A stretch of DNA of 14,637 nucleotides from an uncultured Mycoplasmatota bacterium (GTDB lineage: Bacteria > Bacillota_I > Bacilli_A > RF39 > UBA660). The notes below the pieces were generated by a model, which was not told the DNA's origin, did not search any database, and saw only the letters and a program-made list of their open reading frames with translations. Where the stretch lies: contig URBG01000031.1 of the NCBI GenBank assembly GCA_900546055.1, forward strand, positions 1-14,637, given 5' to 3'. The position numbers and the translations under genes are program-made. Below, in pieces: positions 1-6,874 of this stretch (within the stretch, counting starts at the first letter, position 1; each line of letters begins with the position of its first letter).

Positions 1-24
1 TCAACTATTTCAACTTGAATTCAC

Positions 25-56
25 AAAAAAACTCTAGTCTTCTTTTGACTAGAGTT
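25..56 (-). terminator. Intrinsic terminator of the broken gene at 83-860
   Basis: A perfect 10-bp inverted repeat (30-39 with 47-56, 7-nt loop) is followed on the minus strand by a run of T (plus-strand A at 25-31). It lies about 27 nt beyond the last in-frame stop of the decayed gene, so it marks the end of that ancestral transcription unit. Confidence 0.85.
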
Positions 57-199
57 AAATTGCTATAAAGAGTATTACCTAACTAAATACTTCTATCTGT
101 ATCTAGAGATAATATATTATTTATAAAATTAGGATTAAATTTTGAAGCACATATTTCCGACTGATTTCCATCAAACTCAAAATCATGACGACTTCTTGC

Positions 200-556
200 T
201 CAATTTTCTTTATTAAAATCTTCAAAATATATATAATCAAATCTAGCTGCCATTAAGCATAGGAAATCACTATCAATTTCGTTATAAGCGTATATCTCAT
301 AACTATTATCTTGATCTGAACCTGAAAAAATTCCTTTTCTTTCAAGTGCGATTACTGTAACTAGACTACCATTTAAATGACAGCAATAATAGTATGTTTT
401 ATCTATTTTTAATGGATATAAATAATAATTTTGACCTTTCCAATTAATTGAATCATGACTCCAAACCTTAAGTTTAAATAAACCACTTTTCTCTTGAATA
501 TTATACGTTCTTAATTTGCCAATTAATTGTCCATTTTCATAATAATTGTCTTCCAT
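200..556 (-). CDS. Hypothetical protein fragment, 118 aa (central part of the broken gene)
   Basis: This is the longest ATG-initiated open piece of the broken gene at 83-860. The frame is open 38 codons further upstream (to a TAA at 671-673), with coding-like composition, but there is no other ATG. The ATG at 556 has no convincing Shine-Dalgarno sequence in front of it, so it is unlikely to be a genuine start. The product is soluble and rich in Tyr, Asp and Phe, has two Trp both encoded by TGG, and has no recognisable domain. It is most likely not an independent gene. Confidence 0.4.
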   Translation of the reverse strand: MEDNYYENGQLIGKLRTYNIQEKSGLFKLKVWSHDSINWKGQNYYLYPLKIDKTYYYCCHLNGSLVTVIALERKGIFSGSDQDNSYEIYAYNEIDSDFLCLMAARFDYIYFEDFNKEN

Positions 557-707
557 ATTAAATGATGATATAGTTTTATTTTCTGACTCTTGTGCATAAA
601 TAATAGACCCAAATTTTTTTGAATATTCTTCAGGGCATTCATAACTTTCTTTTTTCAGCTCAATGTTTTTTTACTAACAAATACCCCACTATACATTTTA
701 GTAAACA

Positions 708-860
708 TTAAGGTGTGGTTAATGTAAAATGACCACATTCTTGATTTTTCATCTTAAAAACGTACTCTGCACTATGATTATTTCCAGCTATTTGAATATT
801 GTTAATTGATAATGATGCTCCATCACCAATAGATTTTGTTTGTTTTGCATTTATTACCAT
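708..860 (-). CDS. 50-aa open reading frame, N-terminal fragment of the broken gene
   Basis: The ATG at 860 has an excellent AGGAGG (867-872, 6-nt spacing) and a promoter with a 17-nt spacer directly upstream, so translation probably does start here. The product begins MVINAKQTKS and ends ECGHFTLTTP. It has no TM segment or known motif. It could be a genuine small protein, but the reading sense continues in shifted frames downstream, so I favour a truncated remnant. Confidence 0.4.
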   Translation of the reverse strand: MVINAKQTKSIGDGASLSINNIQIAGNNHSAEYVFKMKNQECGHFTLTTP

Positions 861-877
861 TTTGTTCCTCCTAATAT

Positions 878-890
878 ATCGTATTACGAT
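878..890. promoter_or_regulatory. Palindromic operator candidate ATCGTA-T-TACGAT
   Basis: A perfect 6+1+6 inverted repeat starts inside the -10 element (889-894) of the promoter at 889-917 and covers the expected transcription start, upstream of the AGGAGG. Position and symmetry fit a repressor binding site. No regulator gene is adjacent, so the cognate protein is unknown. Confidence 0.5.
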
Positions 891-917
891 TATGCTCTAT
901 AAAAATAACTATTTCAA
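889..917 (-). promoter_or_regulatory. Sigma-A-type promoter of the broken gene
   Basis: On the minus strand, TTGAAA (912-917) and CATAAT (889-894) are separated by exactly 17 nt. The start site would fall about 20 nt before the Shine-Dalgarno sequence at 867-872. The palindrome at 878-890 overlaps its -10 end. Confidence 0.65.
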
Positions 918-945
918 TTTTATTTATTAACAGATAATAAATTAA

Positions 946-1905
946 TTAGTTTGTCTCATTTATATATTTGGCAGTAGCTTTATCTAATGCCTTTACTAAT
1001 TCGTCAATTTCTTCTTCTGACTTTAATCTAGCTCCACTGGCATAAATATGGCCACCACCGCCAAATTTACTGACAACTTCATTAATAATTGGTCCTCTTG
1101 ATCTAATAGAGGTTCTGTATGATTTTAAATCCTTATCGTAAGAAAAAGTAGCCCATACTAACATCTCATTTATATAATTAAAATCGTTGATCATATTACC
1201 CGGAGTAGCGGCATCAACAGAAAATTCTTTTAAAATTTCTTCGGTTATAACAATATACCCAACTTTATTTTCCGTGATAATAAAGTTTTGAGACATATAA
1301 CCTTGAAATTTTATCTCGTGATATGGTCTAGTATAAAGGGTTGAATAAATTTCAGTAATATCAATATTTGCTTCTTCTAATAAATAACTAGTTAAATAAA
1401 ATGTTTTAGCTGTTGCATATTTGAATAAAAAACGATTTGTATCAGCAATTAATCCCGTATATAATTTTTTAGCAGCTTCTTTAGACATTTTTAATTTTGT
1501 ATTAAGGGTGAGCTCAATAATCATTTGAGCAGAACTTGATGATGTATCATCAATCCATTCAATACTGCACATTTGTTCAACAAATGGGTGATGATCAATT
1601 TTAATTGATTTTTTAAATCTTCTTGGATCTACCCCATCTACTCTTTTTGAATCGGGAGTATCAGTTACAATTAATAATCCATCATACATGCTTTCGTCGA
1701 ACTTATCTAACGTTCCTAAAAACTTAAACTTACTAGCTGGGCTCCCTACAACATAAACTTCTTTATTAGGAAAGGTATTTAAAATTATTTCTTTTAATCC
1801 TAAAGTACTACCTAAAGCATCGGGATCTGGTCCGACGTGTCTAGCTAAGACTATTTTCTTAGCTTTTTTTATTTCCTTATATATTTTTTTAAATACCCTT
1901 TGCAT
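946..1905 (-). CDS. nrnA: DHH-family bifunctional oligoribonuclease / PAP phosphatase, NrnA type
   Basis: A 319-aa cytoplasmic protein of normal family length. DHH domain: motif I H23-x-x-P-D-P-D-A (D27, D29), motif II with D82 (VTDTPDSKRVDG), the signature D104-H105-H106, and motif IV with D155 (GLIADTNRF). C-terminal DHHA1 domain: GGGGH at 282-286 followed by ASGARL, which binds RNA. Such Mn2+-dependent enzymes degrade nanoRNAs (2-5 nt), and many also act on 3'-phosphoadenosine 5'-phosphate and pApA from c-di-AMP breakdown. Which substrate dominates here cannot be read from the sequence. It is the last gene of the 4235-946 operon: its ATG lies 13 nt after the ackA stop, with only a modest Shine-Dalgarno sequence (AGAAAGTG) overlapping that stop. 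No convincing terminator follows. Confidence 0.92.
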   Translation of the reverse strand: MQRVFKKIYKEIKKAKKIVLARHVGPDPDALGSTLGLKEIILNTFPNKEVYVVGSPASKFKFLGTLDKFDESMYDGLLIVTDTPDSKRVDGVDPRRFKKSIKIDHHPFVEQMCSIEWIDDTSSSSAQMIIELTLNTKLKMSKEAAKKLYTGLIADTNRFLFKYATAKTFYLTSYLLEEANIDITEIYSTLYTRPYHEIKFQGYMSQNFIITENKVGYIVITEEILKEFSVDAATPGNMINDFNYINEMLVWATFSYDKDLKSYRTSIRSRGPIINEVVSKFGGGGHIYASGARLKSEEEIDELVKALDKATAKYINETN

Positions 1906-1918
1906 ATTATCACACTTT

Positions 1919-3100
1919 CTATTTTATAAATTCATAGGTGTCTTTGGCAATCATCAATTCTTCATCTGTTGGAATAACATAACAAGGAATTGATGAATCT
2001 TTGTTACTTATTATACCACGATTAGTGGCCGAAAACTTAGAAATATGATTATTAGCCTTTTCATTTAAAGTAATTCCTATCTTTTTTAATTTAAGTAATA
2101 TTTTTTTGCGAAAAACAATATTGTTTTCTCCAACACCACCGCAGAAAACTAGCGCGTCTATATTATCTAACATTATATAATATTTAGCAATAAACTCTAT
2201 TACTCTATTTATATACATTTCATTAGCTAATATGGCTTTTTTATTTCCACTATCAATCGCATTTTGAAGATCTCTATTATCACTAGCTCCTTTAACAAAA
2301 CCTTCAAGACCACTTTGGTAATTAAGTACTTCATCTAATTCTTGAATAGTCTTTTTTGTTTTCTTGGCTAAATAAGGCAATATTGTATAATCTATTGTAC
2401 CACATCTAGTTCCCATCATTAATCCTGAGTTGGCTGTAAAGCCCATTGAGTTATCTACTGACTTACTGTTTTTAACAGCAGTAACACTGGCACCGTTACC
2501 AATGTGACAAATAATTAAATTGACTTTTTTATTCAATTCTTTTTCCATCTCATTAGTTATATATTTACAGCTAATCCCATGAAAACCAAATTTACGAATC
2601 CCATATTTTTCATACCATTCATATGGCACTGAATACAAATAATTTTCCTCAGGGATGGTATGATGAAAAGCGGTATCATAAAAAGCAATTTGTGTAATTT
2701 CTGGCGCTAATTTCTGAAAAGCTCTAATACCGGCAATATGGCCTTTCATATGAACCGGTGATAGTGCACTTAAACTTTTTAATCTTCTAATAACGGTGTC
2801 ATTAATTACTTGAGGTTGATATTGACCTGCACCATTAACAATTCGATGCCCAATTCCCTTTATTTCATCTAATGACTCGATAATGTTATTTTCAAAAAGC
2901 GCTTTGATTAAAATTCTAACAGCATCTTCGTGATTAGCAACATTCCCATTAAATTCTTCAGTTTTATCAGTAATAATCTTCCAATTAGCGTCTGAACCAA
3001 TTTTTTCAATATAGCCATAAATTAAAACTTCTTTTTTAGGCATTTCATACATCTTAAATTTTAATGATGAACTTCCGGCATTTATAGATAATACTTTCAT
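1919..3100 (-). CDS. ackA: Acetate kinase
   Basis: A 393-aa ASKHA-superfamily kinase that interconverts acetyl phosphate + ADP and acetate + ATP, the ATP-yielding last step of acetate fermentation. Visible motifs: N-terminal INAGSSSLKFK with catalytic N7; GHR with R86; DTAFHHTIP (141-150); FGFHGIS with H174; CHIGNGASV (198-206) phosphate loop; MGTRCGTID with R232; GGVGEN (321-326); and TDEELMIA with E380/E381. Length is typical. Two otherwise well-conserved stretches differ from the usual form: GHRVVHGG is GHRIVNGAG here, and LHNPxN after the conserved His is VHMKGH. Key catalytic residues remain, so activity is expected. The start is well supported (AAAGGAG, 6-nt spacing). It lies 12 nt after the phosphatase stop and 13 nt before nrnA. 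No phosphotransacetylase gene is in the window. Confidence 0.95.
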   Translation of the reverse strand: MKVLSINAGSSSLKFKMYEMPKKEVLIYGYIEKIGSDANWKIITDKTEEFNGNVANHEDAVRILIKALFENNIIESLDEIKGIGHRIVNGAGQYQPQVINDTVIRRLKSLSALSPVHMKGHIAGIRAFQKLAPEITQIAFYDTAFHHTIPEENYLYSVPYEWYEKYGIRKFGFHGISCKYITNEMEKELNKKVNLIICHIGNGASVTAVKNSKSVDNSMGFTANSGLMMGTRCGTIDYTILPYLAKKTKKTIQELDEVLNYQSGLEGFVKGASDNRDLQNAIDSGNKKAILANEMYINRVIEFIAKYYIMLDNIDALVFCGGVGENNIVFRKKILLKLKKIGITLNEKANNHISKFSATNRGIISNKDSSIPCYVIPTDEELMIAKDTYEFIK

Positions 3101-3112
3101 ATGTTTCTCCTT

Positions 3113-3640
3113 TTATAATTCGTAAATTTGACAGCCACAATTTGGAATATCAATTGTCATTAAATTCCCATCTTTGGGTATTCCATTAATACTATAGTAA
3201 ATAGCTCTAGCAATCCCGCTATGCGTAACTAATAAAATTGTTTTATCTGGATATTTGTTTTTTAAATCTAAAATCAAAAGATTTACACGATTTAAAATTT
3301 CTTGAACAGTTTCCCCTTGATGATCATTATAGTTTAAATTATAGTCCCACAATTCTTTAGGATTTGTATTTTCAATTAACATTTCTTCATTTAATCCATA
3401 GTCTCTTTCAATTAATCTTTGATCGATAATTATATCATTATCGGTTATTTCTTTAGCAGTATCCTTTGCTCGTATCAAGGGCGAAGAAAAAACTAAATCA
3501 AAATTGACGTCTTTTAATTTTTCTTTAGTTTGCCTTGCTTCTTCAATTCCTTTATTGGTTAATATTGTTTCTGTTTTACCACTTACTTTTCTTAATTTAT
3601 TATTGACAGTTTGGCCATGTCTAACAACATATAATTTCAT
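3113..3640 (-). CDS. Histidine phosphatase family protein (phosphoglycerate mutase-like)
   Basis: A 175-aa protein of the cofactor-independent-looking small phosphatase branch. The RHG signature is at R7-H8-G9 (MKLYVVRHGQT), where H8 is the phosphorylated nucleophile. R57 in SSPLIRAKDTA, E78 in ERDYG and H140 in VTHSG complete the pocket. I chose ATG 3640 because AGGAG (3648-3652) is 7 nt upstream; an in-frame GTG at 3664 would add 8 residues but lies upstream of that Shine-Dalgarno sequence and inside the RDD gene. The gene begins 10 nt after the RDD stop and ends 12 nt before ackA, so it is in the middle of one operon. The substrate cannot be assigned; the family covers PhoE/GpmB-like and nucleotide or sugar-phosphate phosphatases. 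Confidence 0.88.
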   Translation of the reverse strand: MKLYVVRHGQTVNNKLRKVSGKTETILTNKGIEEARQTKEKLKDVNFDLVFSSPLIRAKDTAKEITDNDIIIDQRLIERDYGLNEEMLIENTNPKELWDYNLNYNDHQGETVQEILNRVNLLILDLKNKYPDKTILLVTHSGIARAIYYSINGIPKDGNLMTIDIPNCGCQIYEL

Positions 3641-3650
3641 TAATACACTC

Positions 3651-4235
3651 CTATCTAGATGCACTTACCCATGTTTTAGCAATTAAATCATGCAATCCTT
3701 TTTTATCTTTACGGTATAGAACCATAATAATACTAGCTAATAAAAGTCCAATTTGAATAATGCCTAAAGCGGTAATGGTTCCAAAGTAAATATTTTCCGG
3801 GACTACTAAAGAACAAATAACAACGGCTAATAAATAAAGTAATCCATTGATAATTAAGTTTCGCACGAATAAGCTAGTTAAGCTTAATGGTTGATTACTT
3901 TGATTACGAACTTCAATATGCATTAATTTTTTACCTACCGTTTTACCATCGTTTAAATATGGGAAAATTATAAAATAACTAATAATTATTAATATATTAA
4001 TTAGGTTTAAAAAAATATTAGTAATATCCATTTGTTTATAGATTGAACTTAATTCTGTTATATACTCTGTAAAAGTGATGTCTTTAGTAGCATACTTTAT
4101 GGTTATAGTATCCATATTAGCATTTAAGGATGAAACATCTGGGTGATATATTAAGCTAACTAGACTTAATATGATAATGATGATGATTAAATCTATTAAA
4201 TAAGCTGAAGCTCTTTTTCCTAGTGAAGCTTTCAT
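3651..4235 (-). CDS. RDD family membrane protein
   Basis: A 194-aa integral membrane protein. The RDD signature is visible: R8 and D15 at the start of TM1 (RASAYLIDLIIII), then DGKTVGKKLMHIEV (96-109), a later R125 (FVRN) and the closing HDLIAKTWV (182-190). Hydrophobic segments are near residues 11-30, 72-93, 127-146 and 154-173. The loop between TM1 and TM2 (about 31-71) is probably external. Family members have been linked to ion transport or antiport in a few bacteria, but most are uncharacterised. It is the first gene of the operon with the histidine phosphatase, ackA and nrnA, and has a strong promoter 25 nt upstream and an AAGGTG Shine-Dalgarno sequence. Confidence 0.9.
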   Translation of the reverse strand: MKASLGKRASAYLIDLIIIIIILSLVSLIYHPDVSSLNANMDTITIKYATKDITFTEYITELSSIYKQMDITNIFLNLINILIIISYFIIFPYLNDGKTVGKKLMHIEVRNQSNQPLSLTSLFVRNLIINGLLYLLAVVICSLVVPENIYFGTITALGIIQIGLLLASIIMVLYRKDKKGLHDLIAKTWVSASR

Positions 4236-4259
4236 ACGCGCACCTTCTATTCTTTAATT

Positions 4260-4288
4260 ATTATACATTAAATGTGTTAGATATTCAA
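4260..4288 (-). promoter_or_regulatory. Sigma-A promoter of the RDD-phosphatase-ackA-nrnA operon
   Basis: TTGAAT (4283-4288) and TATAAT (4260-4265) are spaced by exactly 17 nt on the minus strand, with the ATG 25 nt downstream of the -10. This is a near-consensus housekeeping promoter placed just after the dusB terminator. Confidence 0.85.
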
Positions 4289-4302
4289 TGAAGAGGCAAA
4301 AT

Positions 4303-4328
4303 AAAAATAAACATATTTTGTTTATTTT
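4303..4328 (-). terminator. AT-rich hairpin, probable terminator of dusB
   Basis: A 9-bp inverted repeat (4304-4312 with 4320-4328, 7-nt loop) begins 7 nt after the dusB stop and runs into T-rich sequence on the minus strand. The stem has a single G-C pair, so it may be weak, but the position is right. Confidence 0.55.
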
Positions 4329-4334
4329 AGGATT

Positions 4335-5303
<969 letters not shown>

Positions 5304-5318
5304 AGTATCACCTCACAC

Positions 5319-5347
5319 ATTATATTATAGATGTTGTTTTTTTTCAA
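5319..5347 (-). promoter_or_regulatory. Sigma-A promoter of dusB
   Basis: TTGAAA (5342-5347) and TATAAT (5319-5324) are spaced by 17 nt on the minus strand, followed by GAGGTGA and the ATG at 5303. An A8 tract partly overlaps the -35 element and may bend the DNA. Confidence 0.85.
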
Positions 5348-5404
5348 TACTAAAGTAATATTCTCCAAAGACCTACATTTTTTTTAAAAGTGTCAACTAA
5401 GTAT

Positions 5405-5433
5405 TTGATTATTTAGAAAATACCTGTTATACT
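5405..5433 (+). promoter_or_regulatory. Sigma-A promoter of the plus-strand membrane protein
   Basis: TTGATT (5405-5410) and TATACT (5428-5433) are spaced by 17 nt, followed by AAGGAGGG (5440-5447) and the ATG at 5453. It is back-to-back with the dusB promoter; about 57 nt separate the two -35 elements. Confidence 0.8.
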
Positions 5434-5452
5434 AAGCGCAAGGAGGGTTTAT

Positions 5453-5857
5453 ATGAAAACAAGGGGAAAAGGTCTAATTAAATTTTCAAGTGTTATGCTA
5501 CTAATTGCTGGATTTCTTACAATTGGCTTAATGACTGCAGTTTTACTAAATGGTGGATATGAAACTATCATTGATGATGAAATTAATGTACTTGCAGCCT
5601 TAAGTGCACTTGGAGCATATGTAGTTGGATTAGTACAAATAATTGGAGCAGTTATAGGCTTTATCTATTGTGGTAAAGATGATAAAGCAAACACTATTAC
5701 AACAATAGGAATGATCTTAATTATTATAACTATTGCATGGTTAATTCCTGAAGTTGTCACTGATAATCAAGCTATAAACTGGTATGTTTATGGTTACTCT
5801 ATGTTATTTCCTGTCCTTTATTATGTTGGCGGGAAACAGAATAAACTTAATTCATAA
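5453..5857 (+). CDS. Small four-TM membrane protein of unknown function
   Basis: A 134-aa protein and the only plus-strand gene of the window. It begins MKTRGKGLIK, a positively charged cytoplasmic start, followed by hydrophobic segments near residues 11-32, 46-72, 82-101 and 107-125. The loops are short: residues 33-45 contain Tyr, Asp and Glu, residues 73-81 are CGKDDKANT, and the tail is KQNKLNS. No catalytic or binding motif is visible and I do not recognise the family. The start is secure (AAGGAGGG at 5440-5447, good promoter). It is a complete monocistronic unit with its own terminator at 5863-5887, facing the prepilin pair convergently. Confidence 0.8.
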   Translation: MKTRGKGLIKFSSVMLLIAGFLTIGLMTAVLLNGGYETIIDDEINVLAALSALGAYVVGLVQIIGAVIGFIYCGKDDKANTITTIGMILIIITIAWLIPEVVTDNQAINWYVYGYSMLFPVLYYVGGKQNKLNS

Positions 5858-5862
5858 TTTGA

Positions 5863-5887
5863 AAGTTTAGTATAACTAAACTTTTTT
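5863..5887 (+). terminator. Intrinsic terminator of the plus-strand membrane protein gene
   Basis: A 9-bp inverted repeat (5863-5871 with 5875-5883; 3-nt loop, or 8 bp with a 5-nt loop) merges into a T run (5882-5887) six nt after the TAA. It directly abuts the opposing terminator at 5893-5918. Confidence 0.85.
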
Positions 5888-5892
5888 GTTTG

Positions 5893-5918
5893 AAAAAAAC
5901 TTCTATAATAGAAGTTTT
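5893..5918 (-). terminator. Intrinsic terminator of the prepilin pair, overlapping the stop codon
   Basis: An 11-bp perfect inverted repeat around one central base (5896-5906 with 5908-5918) is followed on the minus strand by T7 (plus-strand A 5893-5899). The TAA of prepilin A (5917-5919) lies in the first half of the stem. Confidence 0.88.
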
Positions 5919-6357
5919 AACATGATTTACTAAGTTTACAAGTGTTTTCATTTAAAGAATTATTTACTGTAGCTTGTTTAGCGGTTGAGGTTTTTTCAAC
6001 ACATTTTTTTATTTGTTTATCATATATACGAAGCTCAACTTCACCAGTTGCACTTATATAAATATTACCACTGGTAGGATTTTTACCACTATATTCAAGT
6101 TTTGGTTTGCCGGAGCAATATGTTACTTTACCATCAGTATAAGTAGCTAACTGAGGAACAGTAACACTTTTATTAATTTGACTTTCGGCGTAGTAGTTAT
6201 TAGCTGCTTTAATAAGCATATTAGCATTATCAACAAGAGCGTCTTCTCTCGTTTTAGCAATTTGATTGATAATGATTGGAACAGTAACAGTAGCAATAAC
6301 AGCTAAAAGAGCAATGGTAGCTAGTAACTCTACTAATGTAAATCCATTTCTTTTCAT
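5917..6357 (-). CDS. Type IV prepilin-like protein (prepilin A)
   Basis: A 146-aa protein with a class III signal: MKRNG|FTLVELLATIALLAVIA, cleavage expected between G5 and F6, and E10 as the +5 glutamate of the mature chain used in pilin assembly. One N-terminal hydrophobic helix (about 6-30) serves as membrane anchor and filament core; the rest is a small globular domain. Four Cys (81, 119, 140, 146) could form disulfides outside the cell. I chose ATG 6357, which overlaps the upstream TAA in TAATG, with AAGGAG 8 nt upstream inside the preceding gene; an upstream GTG at 6366 would add three residues and sit on top of that Shine-Dalgarno sequence. It is translationally coupled to prepilin B. 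Whether it builds a pilus, a competence pseudopilus or another filament is not visible, since no ATPase, platform protein or prepilin peptidase is nearby. Confidence 0.88.
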   Translation of the reverse strand: MKRNGFTLVELLATIALLAVIATVTVPIIINQIAKTREDALVDNANMLIKAANNYYAESQINKSVTVPQLATYTDGKVTYCSGKPKLEYSGKNPTSGNIYISATGEVELRIYDKQIKKCVEKTSTAKQATVNNSLNENTCKLSKSC

Positions 6358-6743
6358 TAGCGACACTCCTTATCTAAACTACTTTCAGCAATAGAATAAC
6401 TATACTTTTTAGTATTAGCTGTTACAGTTACAGTTGCTTTTTGTATTTCACAATACTTGTTATAAAATGTAGTTTCAATATATCCATCGTCTTTTAATGT
6501 CTCTACCTTAATAGAAGGATATGTTTTAGTTGATTCACCAGTTAATGGTTTTGGAAAATCGTCGATATGATCGTTAACGTATTTTTCAGCAGCACTAGTA
6601 ACTACATTTTTAACTGAATCATTAACTTGATTTTCGCCTTTATTTAACATACTAAGTAAAGCGGGAAAGGCTATTAAAGCAATGATGGCTAAAATAACTA
6701 TTGATCCTACTAATTCGATTAATGTAAATCCATTTCTTTTCAT
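6334..6743 (-). repeat. Identical 24-bp copies at the starts of prepilins A and B
   Basis: Plus-strand positions 6334-6357 and 6720-6743 are identical over 24 bp. They cover the first codons of both prepilin genes (MKRNGFTL). The bodies of the genes differ, so this is either a remnant of tandem duplication or selection on a shared signal peptide with identical codon choice. Confidence 0.7.
6357..6743 (-). CDS. Type IV prepilin-like protein (prepilin B)
   Basis: A 128-aa protein with class III signal MKRNG|FTLIELVGSIVILAIIALIAFP, G5/F6 cleavage and +5 glutamate E10, and one hydrophobic helix (6-30). The C-terminal globular part carries a late Cys pair (C98, C127; KYCEIQ and KECR) that could close a pilin-like disulfide loop, and the KVETLKDDGYI element typical of Gram-positive pilins. 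ATG 6743 is chosen because AGGTGA sits 6 nt upstream; the in-frame GTG at 6752 lies within that site. It is the first gene of a two-gene unit and shares one base with prepilin A. Confidence 0.88.
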   Translation of the reverse strand: MKRNGFTLIELVGSIVILAIIALIAFPALLSMLNKGENQVNDSVKNVVTSAAEKYVNDHIDDFPKPLTGESTKTYPSIKVETLKDDGYIETTFYNKYCEIQKATVTVTANTKKYSYSIAESSLDKECR

Positions 6744-6760
6744 ATGTTTCACCTATTTTC

Positions 6761-6769
6761 ATTATATCA
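6761..6769 (-). promoter_or_regulatory. Extended -10 promoter of the prepilin pair
   Basis: TGATATAAT on the minus strand combines a perfect TATAAT (6761-6766) with a TGN extension (6767-6769). The -35 position holds only TTTTTC (6784-6789), so the extended -10 probably carries recognition, or an activator is needed. The ATG is 17 nt downstream. Confidence 0.65.
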
Positions 6770-6836
6770 CATTTTCCTTAAATGAAAAATAGAAAACGAT
6801 TATTTCAAGTTTTCTACTTCTTTCCTTTTTATCCAT

Positions 6837-6874
6837 AAAAAAAATTAGATTATCCAACTTTGTGGAAATCTAAT
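6837..6874 (-). terminator. Intrinsic terminator of spo0A, overlapping its stop codon
   Basis: An 8-bp outer stem (6844-6851 with 6867-6874) encloses a further TCCA/TGGA helix. It is followed on the minus strand by T8 (plus-strand A 6837-6844). The spo0A stop (6850-6852) is inside the stem and the last codons form the loop, so terminator and C-terminus are encoded together. Confidence 0.9.

Larger units (their letters stand above)
83..860 (-). pseudogene. Broken gene, ancestral product about 260 aa, family not recognised
   Basis: Three overlapping or abutting open segments together form one apparent gene running from an ATG at 860 (AGGAGG at 867-872, 6 nt away) to a TAG at 83-85, followed by a terminator. 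Segment 1 (860-708) encodes 50 residues ending TLTTP-stop. Segment 2 continues in another frame (about 711-660: LMFTKMYSGVFVSKK). Segment 3 is open from 670 to 200 and contains an acidic and aromatic-rich region. The frame change between segments 2 and 3 falls at an A7 run (666-672). Segment 3 is stopped by TGA at 200-202, but the same frame continues for 38 sensible codons (ARSRHDFEFDGNQSEICASK...) to TAG. Reading that TGA as a former TGG (Trp) restores a continuous C-terminus. No signal peptide or TM segment is seen. I do not recognise the family; a weak resemblance to tubby/LURP-one-like beta-barrel proteins (late L-M-A-A hydrophobic stretch) is only a guess. Sequencing error at homopolymers could explain the frameshift at A7, but less easily the other two lesions. 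Confidence 0.6.

Noticed and set aside
919..940. AT-only inverted repeat after nrnA as a terminator
   Set aside because: The seven-pair stem is all A-T and is not followed by a T tract on the minus strand, so I do not call it a terminator.
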